64,000 nt of DNA from Plasmopara viticola (GCA_001695595.3 MBPM02000004.1:1736001-1800000); one strand, 5' to 3'. Positions 27,201-39,130 are shown, counted from the stretch's first letter. The notes: generated by a model from the sequence alone, not told the origin. Program-made: numbers and translations.

Positions 27201-28596
27201 CGAGATGAATAATACACTCTTTCTGGAACCCATCGAGTTCAAAGTCGTATTTGATAGCCATCTCGGGAACTTTGTCGTGAAAGTTACGCACATCAACACT
27301 CGCCATACTCGCCCACTCGGACGTAGCAGTTGTTTTCTTTGGCAAAGATAGAGTGGTCGGCGCTAAAGTAGCGCTCAACAAGGTCTCGAACGCCCTCTCA
27401 AGGTCGTCTTCACAACTGTCGCTCGTATCGAATCCTGTCACTTCAGACACCGTAGTCTTCCCTTTCTCAGCCGTTTGCTCGGCACTCAACGCCGCACGCA
27501 AGTCTCTGCGCTCTCTATCATCCGCACTTACATCCTCCTCTGTATCCTCAACCGAGAATCCGAGCTCCATCATCTCTCCATCCTCTTCCATCTCTTGCAG
27601 CAATTGATCCAGTCCAATCGTCGCATTCTCATCGTTCTTTCTCATGCCATTTGCAGCTCTTTCATCCAATACTGCGCTCTTGATCGCTGCTACATGATCA
27701 GGATCCCGTACTACTTTAAAGTACGGCTTTAACACACTCGTCGGATTCGCTCCGACACTCTCGATGTCACCAACCTTTTCAACGTTCTTGTTTGCAATCC
27801 TCTCCACATCTTCCACCGTCAAACAGTGATCAAGTCCAGGAACTTTCGTCACCAGAGTCGCCAACTCTGTCAACTCCAAGCTCTCATTGCCCAACACGAG
27901 AACGTTCCGCTGTCGTTCCTCCTCCTTTTCTAGCAACGTTTGCATCGAACTGACCTTTTCCGCCGTCTTTTCCGTTTTCAATTCCGCCAACGAGTCGCCT
28001 CCAGGCGCAAACGGTTTGTTGCTCATCTTTCCTCGCGCGTATTCGTCCTGTTTGGTCAATGCAGTACAAAACCCAGCTTCTGCTCCTGTTCTGGAAATGT
28101 TCACGGCTCGAAATTCGTATTGGATGTTCAACGGGTCTTTTACGATTGAACTTCGCTGAGGAACGAGTTGTCGACGCGGCGCAGACATGGGCATTTGCGC
28201 CAAGAAGCGGCTGGGCGGGATCGTAACCTTGGGGTTACTCTTCGAATCGCCATTGCTCCAGCCTCGTGGAAATGCCCCTAGATGCTCGAGCGCGAATAAC
28301 GGACTCGCTATCTTTTCCAACTCGTTCTTTACCGTTAAATGATCTCCATATGGAGATGCCAGGTGCACAGGAGGCAGCGCAAATGGAGACGTAGGTGGAG
28401 GAGGTTGCGTGGACTTGTGGGGTACGATCACTACTGCCTCAGGGGCTAACGACGAAGCGGAGAGGACGGAGAATTGGTCCAGAGCTGCAATAGATGAGGG
28501 AGCGGATGATTGTGGATCATCAGATGCCAACTTGTTCTCGTTCTGTCGCAAGAGCTCCGTCAAGACGTGGTCTATTGCCGCCATCTTGCAATCCAT
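24202..28596 (-). CDS. SKI2: SKI2-type DExH RNA helicase (cytosolic exosome cofactor)
   Basis: This is the helicase of the Ski complex, which feeds mRNA 3'-to-5' into the cytosolic exosome for general turnover and non-stop decay. I place the start at the ATG at 28596 (MDCKMAAIDH), giving 1464 residues; the frame stays open upstream but lacks family-like sequence. Residues 100-160 resemble the SKI2 N-terminal Arg/Pro-rich segment (FPRGW, PPSRF). The helicase core starts near residue 450: FELDGFQKE (Q-like motif), AHTSAGKT (475-482, motif I), TSPIKALSNQK, DEIHYIND (568-575, motif II), and SAT (599-601, motif III). Then come the second RecA domain with QMAGRAGRRGLD, the long insertion or arch region, and a C-terminal DSHCT domain. 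No intron is seen. The DEIH rather than DEVH spelling is conservative. Divergent from the MAT1 gene. Confidence 0.95.
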   Translation of the reverse strand: MDCKMAAIDHVLTELLRQNENKLASDDPQSSAPSSIAALDQFSVLSASSLAPEAVVIVPHKSTQPPPPTSPFALPPVHLASPYGDHLTVKNELEKIASPLFALEHLGAFPRGWSNGDSKSNPKVTIPPSRFLAQMPMSAPRRQLVPQRSSIVKDPLNIQYEFRAVNISRTGAEAGFCTALTKQDEYARGKMSNKPFAPGGDSLAELKTEKTAEKVSSMQTLLEKEEERQRNVLVLGNESLELTELATLVTKVPGLDHCLTVEDVERIANKNVEKVGDIESVGANPTSVLKPYFKVVRDPDHVAAIKSAVLDERAANGMRKNDENATIGLDQLLQEMEEDGEMMELGFSVEDTEEDVSADDRERRDLRAALSAEQTAEKGKTTVSEVTGFDTSDSCEDDLERAFETLLSATLAPTTLSLPKKTTATSEWASMASVDVRNFHDKVPEMAIKYDFELDGFQKECIIHLERHECVFVAAHTSAGKTVIAEYAIAMSQKHMTRTIYTSPIKALSNQKYRDFRTKFGPENVGLITGDVSINPDASCLVMTTEILRSMLYRGADLIRDIEWVIFDEIHYINDSERGVVWEEVIIMLPEHIGMAFLSATTPNHLEFSDWIGRTKKQKIHVISTHKRPVPLQHFLYAGKELFKLFDATSGYQPNAYSAARDKLLPASEKAKTAGRGGRAVARGGGSSANARSIRTSGGDQGDWTKLINTLKDKSLLPVVVFAFSKRLCEESASKLIKLDLSTPSERSEIHLFLETSIQRLQGSDRELPQVLTMKEMLKRGIGVHHGGLLPIIKEMVEILFGRGLVKVLFSTETFAMGVNMPARTVVFNGIRKHDGKTFRDLLPGEYTQMAGRAGRRGLDSVGTVIIACWNTVPEPTSLRTMLAGKATSLSSQFRLTYNMILNLLRVEVLTVEDMMKRSFSEFHTQKALASRDIPKLIQKGKALLQQLERSLVEDYPHLDASGELARMHEYYQLKRDKRELEKKLTKWLLANHLQAAKNAIAPGRVILLNVKGLPSDQLALVVRTTAAMSEGGIARSKLSFETELQSTIGPDASHKGVFKSIMVITLCPEDYEPKIETVADGTKNPHTLAGSGRILRNKRDVGDECMFGRMSKRQGGKEESTELTAPSTATLLGKKYAILEVPESCVESVTSFFASCVNSKALVASSSKKELASSIDFLTQLETDAARSQKAAIPYVDLISDLKVNDLEVATGYSQWQQLYSMVLSHPCATDSPSMSRVMKKVEKIFKLKAYLERMTKELSNDSLSLFPDFQQRLSVLKRLGYISDDGVVQVKGRVACEINTCEELVLTEMIFENVLANLEPEEIVAVLSTLIFQEKTQAAPTLTPTLDDAREVVQSIAESLGLIQLEQQLEIDPTEYCKSVLNFGLMEVVYEWARGMPFKQLCELTDVQEGAIVRCITRLDEVCREVRTAARVIGDPQLYRKMEVASEAIKRDVVFASSLYLS

Positions 28597-28704
28597 GGCT
28601 GACGTAATTGCGGGGAATGTAACAGGGTTACGGTGAACAATAACTCTATAGCATTGCACTGTTTCGGCTTTAGTTTCGAATATCGTTAACAAGAGGGAAA
28701 ACGA
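28597..28704. promoter_or_regulatory. 108-bp bidirectional promoter between SKI2 and MAT1 genes
   Basis: The start codons of the two divergent genes are 108 bp apart, so both 5' UTRs and both core promoters must fit here or overlap the neighbouring transcripts. No TATA box is obvious. Both products act in basic RNA metabolism or transcription, which fits shared constitutive expression. Confidence 0.7.
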
Positions 28705-29868
28705 ATGACGGCGGCGGACGAGGCGGAGGAGCTGGCAATGCGCTGCTGCGTGTGCGGTACGTCGGCAGAGGACGACAGCAATTACTTGAATACAAAAATG
28801 AAGATGCTCATCTCCAAGTGTGGCCACCGATTGTGCGTGCTGCATTTTATATCCTCACATTGGGATCGAAGTTGTAATCAGAGTGTAACCCGTGGGTGTA
28901 CCCGCTAGCTGCGACCACTGTATAAAGCGCGAGTTCCAACACCAGCGTGAAATCGCCTGCCCTGCATGTCAAAAGCCTGTTAAAAAGTCACAGCTGCAGG
29001 ACAAAACCATCGAGGAGCTCAACTTTGTCAAGGAGACGTCAGTGCGTAAGAAAGTGACCAAGGAGTAAGGATACACTTTGCTTATCACACTTAAAAGGTG
29101 ACTTCCTAACAACTCGATGTTATGTTGCTGGAAGTTATAATAAGACAGAGGACGACTTTGATACACTTGACGAATACAACGATTACCTGGAGATGCTCGA
29201 GAATCTGAGTGAGTAAACCATTGACGTTCTTCTAAAGCACAGAATGATACTGATACTTTAGAATTATTGGCACAGTCTTTGACTTGGTCTACGGTGACGA
29301 TACTGAAAAGGCAGCGGCACAGAAACAGTGGAAACAGTATCGACAAGAAAATGCTATTGTCATTGCCACGAATGATGCCAAGAAGGCCGACGAAGAGCGA
29401 CGTATTGCTCAACTTATTGCCGAGCAGCAACGCCTTGCAGAGGAGCGACGCCAGCTCCAGTTAAAAGAAGACTCGCAATTTGAAGCGGATCTGGAGCGTC
29501 AGAAGGCGCAGCTCATGGAGGTTGCTTTAGGAGAGCGAGACGAGAGTGACGTGTCCAAGTTGCGCGCGACTACCACAGCAATTCCCATCGATCAAGCTGT
29601 TTCAGCAGAGATGGAGGCAGCAATGATGGGCTTCCAGCCTGGAGTGATTGGCGGCTCACAGCCGATTCCTGTACCAGGAGGCAAGCGCGGACCGAACTTT
29701 GGCGTCAACGAGTCGAAAAAGCTGCGTCGTCAACAGCAACTCGCAGGTGGGTACGACCCCAACTTGCACTTTAAACGCAACCGCATGGAGGCTTGGTGCG
29801 GCATTTATATACAGCCCATAGATAGAAAGAACGAAAGCAATGGCGTGACCCCGATGGAAATTTGTTGA
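28705..29868 (+). CDS. MNAT1: MAT1, assembly factor of CDK-activating kinase / TFIIH (four exons)
   Basis: MAT1 joins CDK7 and cyclin H and tethers this kinase to TFIIH. I read exons 28705-28832, 28909-29064, 29135-29208 and 29276-29868, giving 316 residues against 309 in human. Introns are 67-76 bp and the phases agree. The N-terminus is a C3HC4 RING finger (CCVCG, then CGHRFCDHC across the first junction, then CPAC). The MAT1 central region follows: VRKKV, then YNKTEDDFDTLDEYNDYLE, then LIFDLVYG. Next comes a long charged helix, and the C-terminus has an AGGY motif and a WCGIYI segment like the family C-terminal GLF motif. For the last junction I used the CACAG acceptor at 29271-29275 because it restores the family residues; the nearer TTTAG acceptor would break the frame. 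Confidence 0.92.
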
Positions 29869-31402
29869 AATAATGCTACCGTTAGAAAATCAAAATTTTC
29901 ACGACCATGGTAAAAAGACCTTATAATCGCAGAATGGTTATCACGCTCAAATTCATCACCAACAGAAAAGTGGAGACACATTCTTCAGCAGCACTTAAAG
30001 CTGCAATTAATAATCTTTCTCATCAAAAAGCGTTTGTTACTTGAAGCAGGTTGAAAAGTGATATTCGATGGAGTGCAATAACGGAATTTTGTCCTGCTAC
30101 AGCCTTATTGGTGGCTCTCAGCCATATCCTGAAAATTATAATTTTCCATTACCCCATCCGAAATTCATAGATCCTGAGTGATCTTCGACCAATAAGGTCC
30201 CTTGACTCGCAATAACCTGGGCCTTACCTCTTCAATGCGAAGCCCTGAAGCCACAAATTCTTGTAGTGTTGCATATGTGATTTTGGAGCAATGTGATTTT
30301 ATGATTTGGTTGCCGATCTCCACGGGCACGACGCAAGAGCAGCCATCCCAAATTGCTCGTCTACGCAGCGCGAGCCAAAACACTGAGAGAAAGCTGCCAG
30401 TGTTGTTGTTATCAAGACACCTACGCACAGCTGTTGTGAAATCAACAGCTCAATCAATTAATAAACCATAATAAAACCAGAGTCAATAACAAAATTCAAT
30501 AAAACGGGTTTTATACTACAAAAAGGTAATATTATTCAAAATATTATATAGTAGAAATAAAAAAAAAGAAGAAACATTTCAACAAAATAATAAATCGAAG
30601 AAACAATACTTTAATTCTAGAAACTATGAAGAATATTCTTACAAAAAAAGGGTAAGTATTCATCCTCTAAGAAAGTATTTTTTATATATTAGATCATTTT
30701 AAACCTTCACATCCTTAAATAACTGCATATTTGCATCGATATTCTTTTTCAGTATAAGGTGCTCTAGAAGATTGATGGCTCCTAATGTATCCTACCAATA
30801 ACATTTTGGGTTTAGGTGTACTTAGGAAATAACCCTTGAATTTGATATTGCAACTATAACAGAGTCGCGATCAAAAGGTTTCCGATAAATATATGATATT
30901 CATGTGGATCTGAAGGATAGCTCTACGCTCTTCAAATTGCACTGTTAATAACTTTTCAATATAAGCAATGAACATATTCTTATCATTGTGCGCATAAGTC
31001 TGTATATCGTAAATGTAACATGACACAATTATACATCGATCATTATGGGCGATCCTCTAACTACCACACACCAAATTTTATGTCATGGCAATGGAGTCCA
31101 TGGCAGCGGTAGGATAGATACACATAAAGCCGGTAAACATCGACTAAAACACAAGCGTCTCCACTACGCCAATATGCTGCTGATACATAGACCATTCACG
31201 TTAAGGTCATATTTCAGGCGACATGAGCGAGGTCTGTTTAATCGGTAGCGTGATAGCAAACGAGAATTGTACATTTTTAAGAACATTATGCAATGCTAAG
31301 AATATACCATTACTATTAGAAAAGAGTATTTCTTCATGAATGACTATCGATAGCATAGTAATACATTGATGACACGACAATAGGTCATTTTATATCGCCA
31401 CC
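29869..31402. other. Intergenic stretch with an eroded repeat and an AT-rich segment
   Basis: This lies between MAT1 and the DUF962 gene. It contains the third copy of the dispersed repeat (30005-30335) and a strongly AT-rich, A-tract-bearing part at about 30470-30720. No gene was recognised. Confidence 0.55.
30005..30335. repeat. Diverged dispersed repeat, copy 3 (eroded)
   Basis: It shares ordered landmarks with the copies at 14.4 and 15.1 kb: a GAAAAGTGATAT-like block, TGCTACAGCCT followed by GGTGGCTCTCA, and TTGCATATGT followed by TTTTGG. It is more diverged than the other two are from each other. It is probably an old transposon relic. Confidence 0.5.
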
Positions 31403-32002
31403 CTAGAGCGTTTTTGTAGCCTGAAATTCCTTGATATTAATCTGGACTTGCTTCAATACGCGCTGATAGAGTTTCGGGCGGTAGCCTAATGGAAACAATA
31501 TCTCGAGCAGCACGAACATTGGAGCAGTGATTAGTGCCTGGTCCAGACTGTCGAAGAGCGCCGGTTTGCGGCCCTCAAACACACCGTGGCCAACGAATTG
31601 CAAGATCCAAGCCGTGGCATGAATGGCTAGTGCCACGAGCATGCTGTGCACCTCCATCGCCTTGGCCCCCTCGATGGCGAAATAGTTGGCAAATACAAAG
31701 CAGATCGAGACAAGGACGGCGCCCAACGAACCGGCATAGATGTCCAGTACCATGTACCAAAGCACGTAGATTGCCGCCATGACTGCCGAATAATTTAGCA
31801 CGACAAACTGTCCATAGGGAAGCGAGGCTAAAAACGTCGGCGTCTCAACTAACGGCTGGGTATGCGCAAGTATCATAAGCCCCGATACAAAGATTGGCCA
31901 GATGCAAGCCAGGTGGATGTACTGGTTAATCTTGTTGTTGTGGTACGACAGGTAAAATGTCACCTGCTTTTCTAGGTCGAAGCGGTCCGATACGAAGCCC
32001 AT
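31403..32002 (-). CDS. DUF962/Mpo1-like membrane protein, copy 1
   Basis: This is a 199-residue protein of the DUF962 (YGL010w/Mpo1) family. The yeast member is an ER iron(II) dioxygenase for alpha-oxidation of 2-hydroxy fatty acids from phytosphingosine. The conserved histidine-bearing segment YLSYHNNKINQYIH is near the N-terminus, followed by four hydrophobic spans. The second family signature is WILQFVGHGVFE. I chose the ATG at 32002 (MGFVSDRFDLEK), because it aligns with the start of the paralog at 43128; the frame extends upstream only from a non-ATG codon. The minus-strand orientation is opposite to the paralog. The enzymatic role is transferred from the family and not proven here. Confidence 0.9.
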   Translation of the reverse strand: MGFVSDRFDLEKQVTFYLSYHNNKINQYIHLACIWPIFVSGLMILAHTQPLVETPTFLASLPYGQFVVLNYSAVMAAIYVLWYMVLDIYAGSLGAVLVSICFVFANYFAIEGAKAMEVHSMLVALAIHATAWILQFVGHGVFEGRKPALFDSLDQALITAPMFVLLEILFPLGYRPKLYQRVLKQVQINIKEFQATKTL

Positions 32003-35000
32003 CGCAATGTCTGACGCCCGGCGCAGCAGTTTGTATAGTGACTGCCGTGATTTGAGTGTATGCCAAAAATCATCGAGATTATTCTTACCTGCAGCTGTCG
32101 AATGTAGGAGAGAAAGGAAAATCCGAACAAGAGAAATACCCGGCAAATCTATTACAAAGTTTACTACAAACAATCTTATGACGTTGACGACATTAAAGTT
32201 CCGGTACCAAGAGCAGGCGTCCTTTAGCGCTTATAACATTGACAAATATATCCGGCTCAATTCGATCAGTAAAGATTAGTTATGTTGAAGCTGACGTGTA
32301 GTGTTATAAGTTGCAATAGAATGCTCAGAATGCAATTCATAGAAACCATGCCATCAGGTTGATAATATTAGGCAAGTTCAAAGCAAAGCCTACACAAGCT
32401 TCAAGTCGCCATAAAGAAGAAGTCAATCAGACAAGAAGAGTTGTAAGAGAGAGAAGAGTTGTGAAGGATAGACGACCTCGCGCAAGAAAGTAAAGCCTAT
32501 TGAGCTGAAGGATGATGCGATGGTCGTCGCAACCTTGTCGTCTGGTATGCAAGCTGTAGCCCGCTTCGCTCGCACAACGGCGCAATGTTTATTTATTGGC
32601 CGTTTAAATACAGTGCCTTGGAGGCCGTCTAGGACAAAGACGCTTTATTGGTACTAAAACAAGTGCTGCTGAGTTGCTCATTCAGCGATCCAGCACCTTG
32701 TGTATTATCACTTTAAGGTCACAATAATAACCTAGACATGTTGAGCTCAAACATATACTACATCGTAATTCCAGCATTTAATGAGGACTAAACACTTGGA
32801 AGCGCAACATCATTTTGGCGCTTCAAAGTGATTTATGCGTCAAAACATACAAAACTATCACAATAGTTGTGATTGCCTTTATACTTCATTTTCCCACTAC
32901 CTATAACGAAAATGCCATGACTCAATGACCAGATTCAATGGTCTGTTGGACTATTAAGTATTGTCGTGCATTACGACTGTGTTGGTGCTCGAATTCTATT
33001 ATCTGGGCTTACTGCAATGAAAAGGTGAAACAGTAATTTCTTGGTGTGATAATATCATACAGCATCTTGCATAAAGGAGGCGTGAATTTGTGGTAGACAA
33101 CTCTTCACTGTACTTAACAGACCGGTCTTAGTATCCTAAGTTTCCATACATTCGAAATATCTGTTAAAAAGTCTTACTGTAAAAATCGGTACAAGTTGTC
33201 CAATTTTCCTTAGGGAACCCATTAATTACATTCTTAGAAAAGAGATTCGAGTATCATTTTATGCGTAATGGTCAGGTAGAATATTTTTCAAACTTACCGG
33301 TGTACTCACAACATAAACGGCCTCTGCGCCCAAGATTGCGCCATGCACTGCACTGAGGGTTTGCCTGCGCCAAATATTGCGCCTTCATCAAAGACTGCGT
33401 CTGCCTCTTGGACGTAAAGTCAAAGGTGACTCGTCCTCTTATTGTGCAGAAATAGACATTTAGAAATCATCAACTTAGCAGTAAGGTTATCTACTTATCT
33501 GCTTTGCAAACCGCTAGCATTATCTGTAACTTACTCTTTGCGCACTTCACTCTAAAAATAGAGGCGTTGCTTGAGCCCAACATTAAGATGGCTATGCGCG
33601 CGCTTTTAGAACACCAATTGATACTGTCTTCGGAATTTACTTTACGTTGTAATAGACCTGATGGCGTGCACGATATCCTTGGGTACATTTAAGTACCAAT
33701 GTGATTGCTTTTTTTGAAAAACCTATTATTAGGAATTTTGGGCCTGAAACCGACCATACCCAGCGACAATTCTTGCATCCGTAATATGGGGGCTCTGTTC
33801 GCTCACCCAATGAGCAAACGACAACTTATCTGAAATATATTGGCTTTGGCATCAGGCACGCTGGATAAGTTTAGATCAAAGATACAAGTCCACTAAAATG
33901 TGCGGCCTAAAGACCGTAGACTATTTCCAAAGAGCCTGTCGCTTTTGATCTTAGATCTCAACGACCTTTGAAGAATTCGGTCCAACAGTTCCTACAATTG
34001 CTATAGAGCTGGATGTCCGTGCCACTCTACAAGAACGGCTAAGTCAGCGATATTGACTATCTGTTTCGCTGCGCGCTTTACTTAAAGCTGCCGCTTTTTT
34101 GGCGTCTAAAACACTCCGGACGAGCCTTAGCCTTACACCTTTTTTGTGAAAAGCAGCAATACTTGTATGTGGTATATGGAAACGTACTATTAAACCTTCA
34201 ACAGCTAGTATTAAAGTGATGCAATATCATCAATACAGTACGAATACGCAATATCCTTTAGAATTAAAATACATGCACGACTTTATTGCGAGCCGAAAGT
34301 GATGGCTAGCCCATGCTCGCAATAAGGTGAACATTGCAATACTTTCAAGGATAAATTTGTTGCCCAGAAACATGTCACGGTAACATTTAATCAATGTACT
34401 GAGTTGGATAGATGATTGGTACTCAATTTAGATAGGATAGTTGGATATGCTACTCAGGGCCGTCATTATGGCAATCAGTAGATTATAATAGTGACCCTTA
34501 ATGCCATAAGAGCTGTCACTTGGCTATGCGATCTTCAATTGTCCAGTCACACAACTACTACGATCTTAAAGGGCTATTGCCAAAAATTATATAATAAATT
34601 TTCTCACTGTCATTCAAAGATACACAGACGACTCTACCCCTTGATGATTTCGAGACAAGTTTTCCATGATGACCAATAAATCCGTGCTCATTTTGAGAAA
34701 GCAAGAGCCACATCTTTTCATAATTCAAACACACCTCTCAAAAGTGGCTCAGCTAAACAAAATGGCAATTTTGATTTTAAGCCCAGGCAAATAAAGGAAG
34801 TCACACAATGTGTCTAGGTCTTGAATTGTGTCACCCTAGAATTTTTATCGATTCCTGTCTTTTCGAGTAAGGTTCTTGCATATAAGTTGAGCCTGTCGTC
34901 AAAACTAAAACCGTTGAAGGCGTACCACTCAATGAGGTTGTTTTGACAGCGTTGCTGTTGTTCTATTTTTTGTTGCCATAGCGATCAAAGAGCTTAGAGA

Positions 35001-38000
35001 CTGCTGCCACTTTTGTCACCTGAAGGCGGAAGTGTCTTTAAATTTCGGCCAGTCTTTTTCATAAATGGTCGGGTTTATGTTACGGATCTTTGCATATCTC
35101 TAGTATGACTTAAATTGAATCAAACAGAAGAGGAGCGAGTGTTATCGATTACTCAAAACTCGTATCAAAAAGAAGATTTTGTCATAACGAAAACCAAACT
35201 TGTAGCAATTATGGCTGCCTGTCGGCGGAATTGATTTCGTTGACCAAGCCAACGCCGAAAAGGTCACTTACGCTTGCAAAGATGCAAGTAAACTAGAACC
35301 GGCATCGGCGCAGACTGCACCAGCACCAACAGCTGCACCTGTTTCATACTCAAAAAAAAATCTAAAAGCTTGCCCGCTACAAGCCTGCTGATGCAAAAAA
35401 AACTACAAGTGTCTCCACTCATCGCGGCGGGAAACACATGCCTATCAATCTCCGCGCGCCCGTCGACCAGATAAGTGCCTCTATAGCAGAATTAGTGATG
35501 TGTGAGGGCTCCACAACAAAGAAAAGCAAGTGTTTAGCTGCGTATACCAGGTGAGAAACTCTGCATTAATAAGGCTTTGCTGCCTCTAGCCAACATCCAC
35601 CACTTTCATATTGGTGATCCCTTGACGTCTTTTGCCTACTATGTTAGCGTTGATTTGAATATTATTCGGCCCAGGGTTATGGTAGGCGTCGAATATAAAG
35701 TTCGGTCGCCCGGTAATCTCATTTGCTGCCTTTTATTCACCATTGTGACCAGACTGACGTTGCGTATAAAAGTCAACGGGTGCTGGATTATCATACATCT
35801 TCTCCAACTTATCGTAACGGCCTTTGGAAAATGCTTTCGGAGTTGGTCGTACGACTTCCACGAGTTCTGTACATCAGAATAGCGATTTCACTGCGCAAGT
35901 AGTCGTAAAGGCGAATTGCATGAGAACTTTGATAAAAACTGTCACGACTACAGTTCAGAATATATATATATATAGATTAAAGTTGACTGAGTCTTTTGTG
36001 TGTTACAGACCCAACCACACTGGACGAAGTACTTTGCCCCCGCGAGCTTAATATATGATTCGCTCATTTGGTAAGTTGGACACAACTTACTTCTCGGCTA
36101 TAGTATAATGCACTAAAGACACAAGTCGCAAAGCGCATATTTGGGTCATATGTTACTTCTACTTACTGCTAACGTCTGTCCTAATGACCACTGCTTACGC
36201 TCGAAGCGCCGGTTGCTTAAAGGTTATAATGGTCATAAGGAAGTCATCCTATACCGTTTCAGCAGCTCTAATGAGCTCCGTGAAGGGGGATATCTGCGAC
36301 AGCTCCTAATGCCTAAGAGAGTACTGGTGCTTTACAACGCAATTAAATATGGAAGTACAGCTGGCCTTGACAGTTGAGAAGCATTGGATGGGGCCTTTCC
36401 AGTCTTTGCCCAGCGACTTCTTTGTAGCAAGTAGAAGCGTCTGACTAACCTTATAAACGTGCTTAGAATTCGGCCCGCGCGGCTTCTTGGGTCGACCATA
36501 GACCCCTGAAAGAGAAGTTTGGCGTTGTTAGCTATGTGATCCATGGACTTCACAGTCGGATTGACTGCCGTATCATATGCTATGATTCCTTCATTACCAA
36601 AACACTAGATATTCTTGGATTACTCTTTTAAACTCAAATTTTTGGAGGTATTCAACGTTTTCACGCATATAAGCACGCTTCTTAGTGCACGTGGTCAGTC
36701 AATTGCCTTACTTTAGGCGCCAGTCTTGGCCGGCTGCAGAAGTTTAAGATCGTTAGGGTGCTCGCCTCGTCATCTCGAAAAGGCCAGTTCAACACATCTT
36801 TTTCTTAAACGAAGCTTGTTGCTATCAACCTGTAGAATCGTATTACCTACTCTTAAGCAGCCGGAGCTGCCAGTGGAGCTAATTTAAACACTAAAAAAGG
36901 CATTAAAGACGTCGTTACGTCCACCTTCGTGAAGAAATCAGTACTCTCAAAACTTTCAAATGGGAAACATGACGCAATTTAATCTCATCATGCAAGCCTT
37001 GTCGGCTAGTATCGATAGCCCTGTCCTTTCAAAAGATCGAGGGCTCACATTCTTATAATGCCAGGATCAAGTATTACATGTCATGTTGAGGTCAAGAGAT
37101 GCCTGCATGCTATCGAAAAGCTTACTTTCCAAGACCAGGTCTCTTTCAATCCTGGGATGTCTCGAAATGTCGCAATTGACAGTCAAGTCAATTTGTTTGG
37201 TTTAAACTGTCCCCTTTTTCAATCGATTGATGTGTTGTAACCGGCTGTAATTTTTGCCGGGCAACAAAACTTTGCGGTGCTTGAATCGGGTATTCATTCT
37301 TGCATGTACAACTAGCAGTCAATTGTGCCAGGTTCTCCTCAGGGAGGTTACAAGCTTGTAAGGTTCAGTTTCTTGTACTTTGTACCAGCCATACACCCGT
37401 CGTGAGGCTTTCTTTCGTTCCCAGTAGAATGCCCCACCCTCTCTGGTGATCAGCGCTAACCTTGAATTAAGGGAACGGGTTCTGCTAGCGACTCGTCAAA
37501 GTCCTTGGACAAGACGAAAATTGTCCATTTGGGACGACCCGAATAATAAGCCATCGCTTACTGCATGTAAAATAGAAAATGCAGCTTTACTTGCTTGCTC
37601 TTATGTCGATTAAAACTGGACTAGAATCGATGAATTATTCTAGGGACGATGTGTGCTCAGCTACTGCACTTCTGAAGTGAATGACTGTAAATTTGCTGGT
37701 AGGTAATTTAAATAGGTGCTGCTTGGATTGAAAAGATTTATGTGCGATGCAGGCCAACCCTTGGGCTGTCCATAATGCGAATACCGCAATTTGTTTGACG
37801 AGTGAAGTCTCAGTATTGGTAGCGTCAATTTTTATAATTTATAATCATGATCTTCTGGCTCATGTCTTCCTTGCATGGAGGCAAAAAAGTGTAAGTTTCG
37901 AGTGGAACATCAGTACTGGTGGCCGTCGACTTTCATAATTTATTATCATGATCTTTTAGCTCATGTCTTTCTTGCATGCAGGCAAAAAACAAGTGTACGT

Positions 38001-39130
38001 TCTGGTCAAACGAAAGCTTGCCAGAAGACAGGTAGCACTCAACGACTCCTTCAAATGCTTCAAGGACTTGGAAAGTTTGCTTGAAGCGATTTCACGAAAG
38101 TGTGTTACACAAATCCAAAAAAATAAACTATTTCTTTTCTATATCTTGGGGAAAGCCCACCGGCTTAAGCCAATTAATGATGCTTGTAGAGCTCGAACGT
38201 TCCCGCTTGTTGGTAGATGAAAGGGGTGCATCTGCAGTGGGCGGCCTCAGTACGTCTATTTAAGCTACTAACGCGTTTGAATAGCGCAAATTGTTAAGTC
38301 AAAAGAATGCCGAAAAGTGGCTTTATCTATTTAGCCTTATCCGCAAAATGGTTATTTAGACAAGCTACCCATATGAGCTTAGGATCAGATATACACTAAA
38401 GAGATCTTGCACAAAAGCAATGTTGAAGAAGATGTACTACTTCAGAGAGAGCAACTGTTCAATATCCTCGGTCTCTTGAATCCGAAAATTGTAAGTCAGG
38501 AGATAGTTTATCGAGTATAATGTGTACGAGCTTTGGTTAAGGTTTCAACAAGCTACTAAATCAATCAATTTACTATGGGCAGGGGCTGTTAATCTAATAA
38601 AAATGCTGTGTAGCTTAGCCCCCATTTATACACAACTTCCGTCAATGGATTAACACAAAACAAATTTGTAAAGTTTCGTTTTATTACGAAGTCCTATGAT
38701 GCTAGCCCGTAAACTGCGGTTAATATTTTTCGAGTTAATTAACAGAAGGCTTGAGACCATTGAAAGTAAATCTTTGGCATTTACGATAACTTATTATACA
38801 AAAATCGCTTGTACTTCTTTTTGCAAAGAGACCGTTACCGAGTCGAGACGCTCATCTTCGATTCTAAGCTAAATTACAGAGAGGATGCAGCATTTCTTGT
38901 TAAAATCTTTGTTTTGGTCTTTTTACAACGTAGTTGGAACAAACAAAGCACGAAAAATGATACAAGCTACAATTTTTTTGCGCTAACATTGCCATGTCAC
39001 ATTTGTCACACAATATGGAGATTTCAATTAGTGCGCATCAAGTTAAAATCTTCTCATCACAACACAATAAATTCTGAATTCATATCATTTTTCGAAGTAT
39101 TTGGCCGCTTCTGAGAAGTCTTCACAATAA
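32003..39130. other. Seven-kilobase gene-poor stretch
   Basis: I found no credible gene here. Frames are short and stop-bounded. It holds the first site of the 100-bp minisatellite (37811-38000). A WMGPF-like word near 36385-36400 is reminiscent of the end of a Gypsy integrase but is too short to support a call. Such stretches in this genome type are usually eroded retrotransposons. Confidence 0.55.
37811..38000 (+). repeat. 100-bp tandem repeat, site 1 (about 1.9 units)
   Basis: The units start at CAGTATTGGT (37811) and CAGTACTGGT (37911), exactly 100 bp apart, and share the words ATAATCATGATCTT/TATCATGATCTT, GCTCATGTCTT and CTTGCATG-AGGCAAAAAA. The same unit appears inverted at 57228-57350. 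Confidence 0.8.

Noticed and set aside
25058..28159. Several plus-strand frames of 70-137 codons across the SKI2 gene
   Set aside because: They are antisense shadows of the long helicase frame.
28597..28845. N-terminal extension of the SKI2 gene (83 more codons)
   Set aside because: The extra residues do not resemble the family, they would overlap the MAT1 first exon, and the frame upstream does not improve the start.
29265..29275. TTTAG acceptor at about 29257-29261 for the last MAT1 intron
   Set aside because: It would put the following exon out of frame; the CACAG acceptor at 29271-29275 restores the conserved LIFDLVYG segment.
36332..36553. Possible Gypsy integrase end (WMGPF-like word on the plus strand)
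   Set aside because: Only a handful of residues match, with stops around it, which is too little to call an element.
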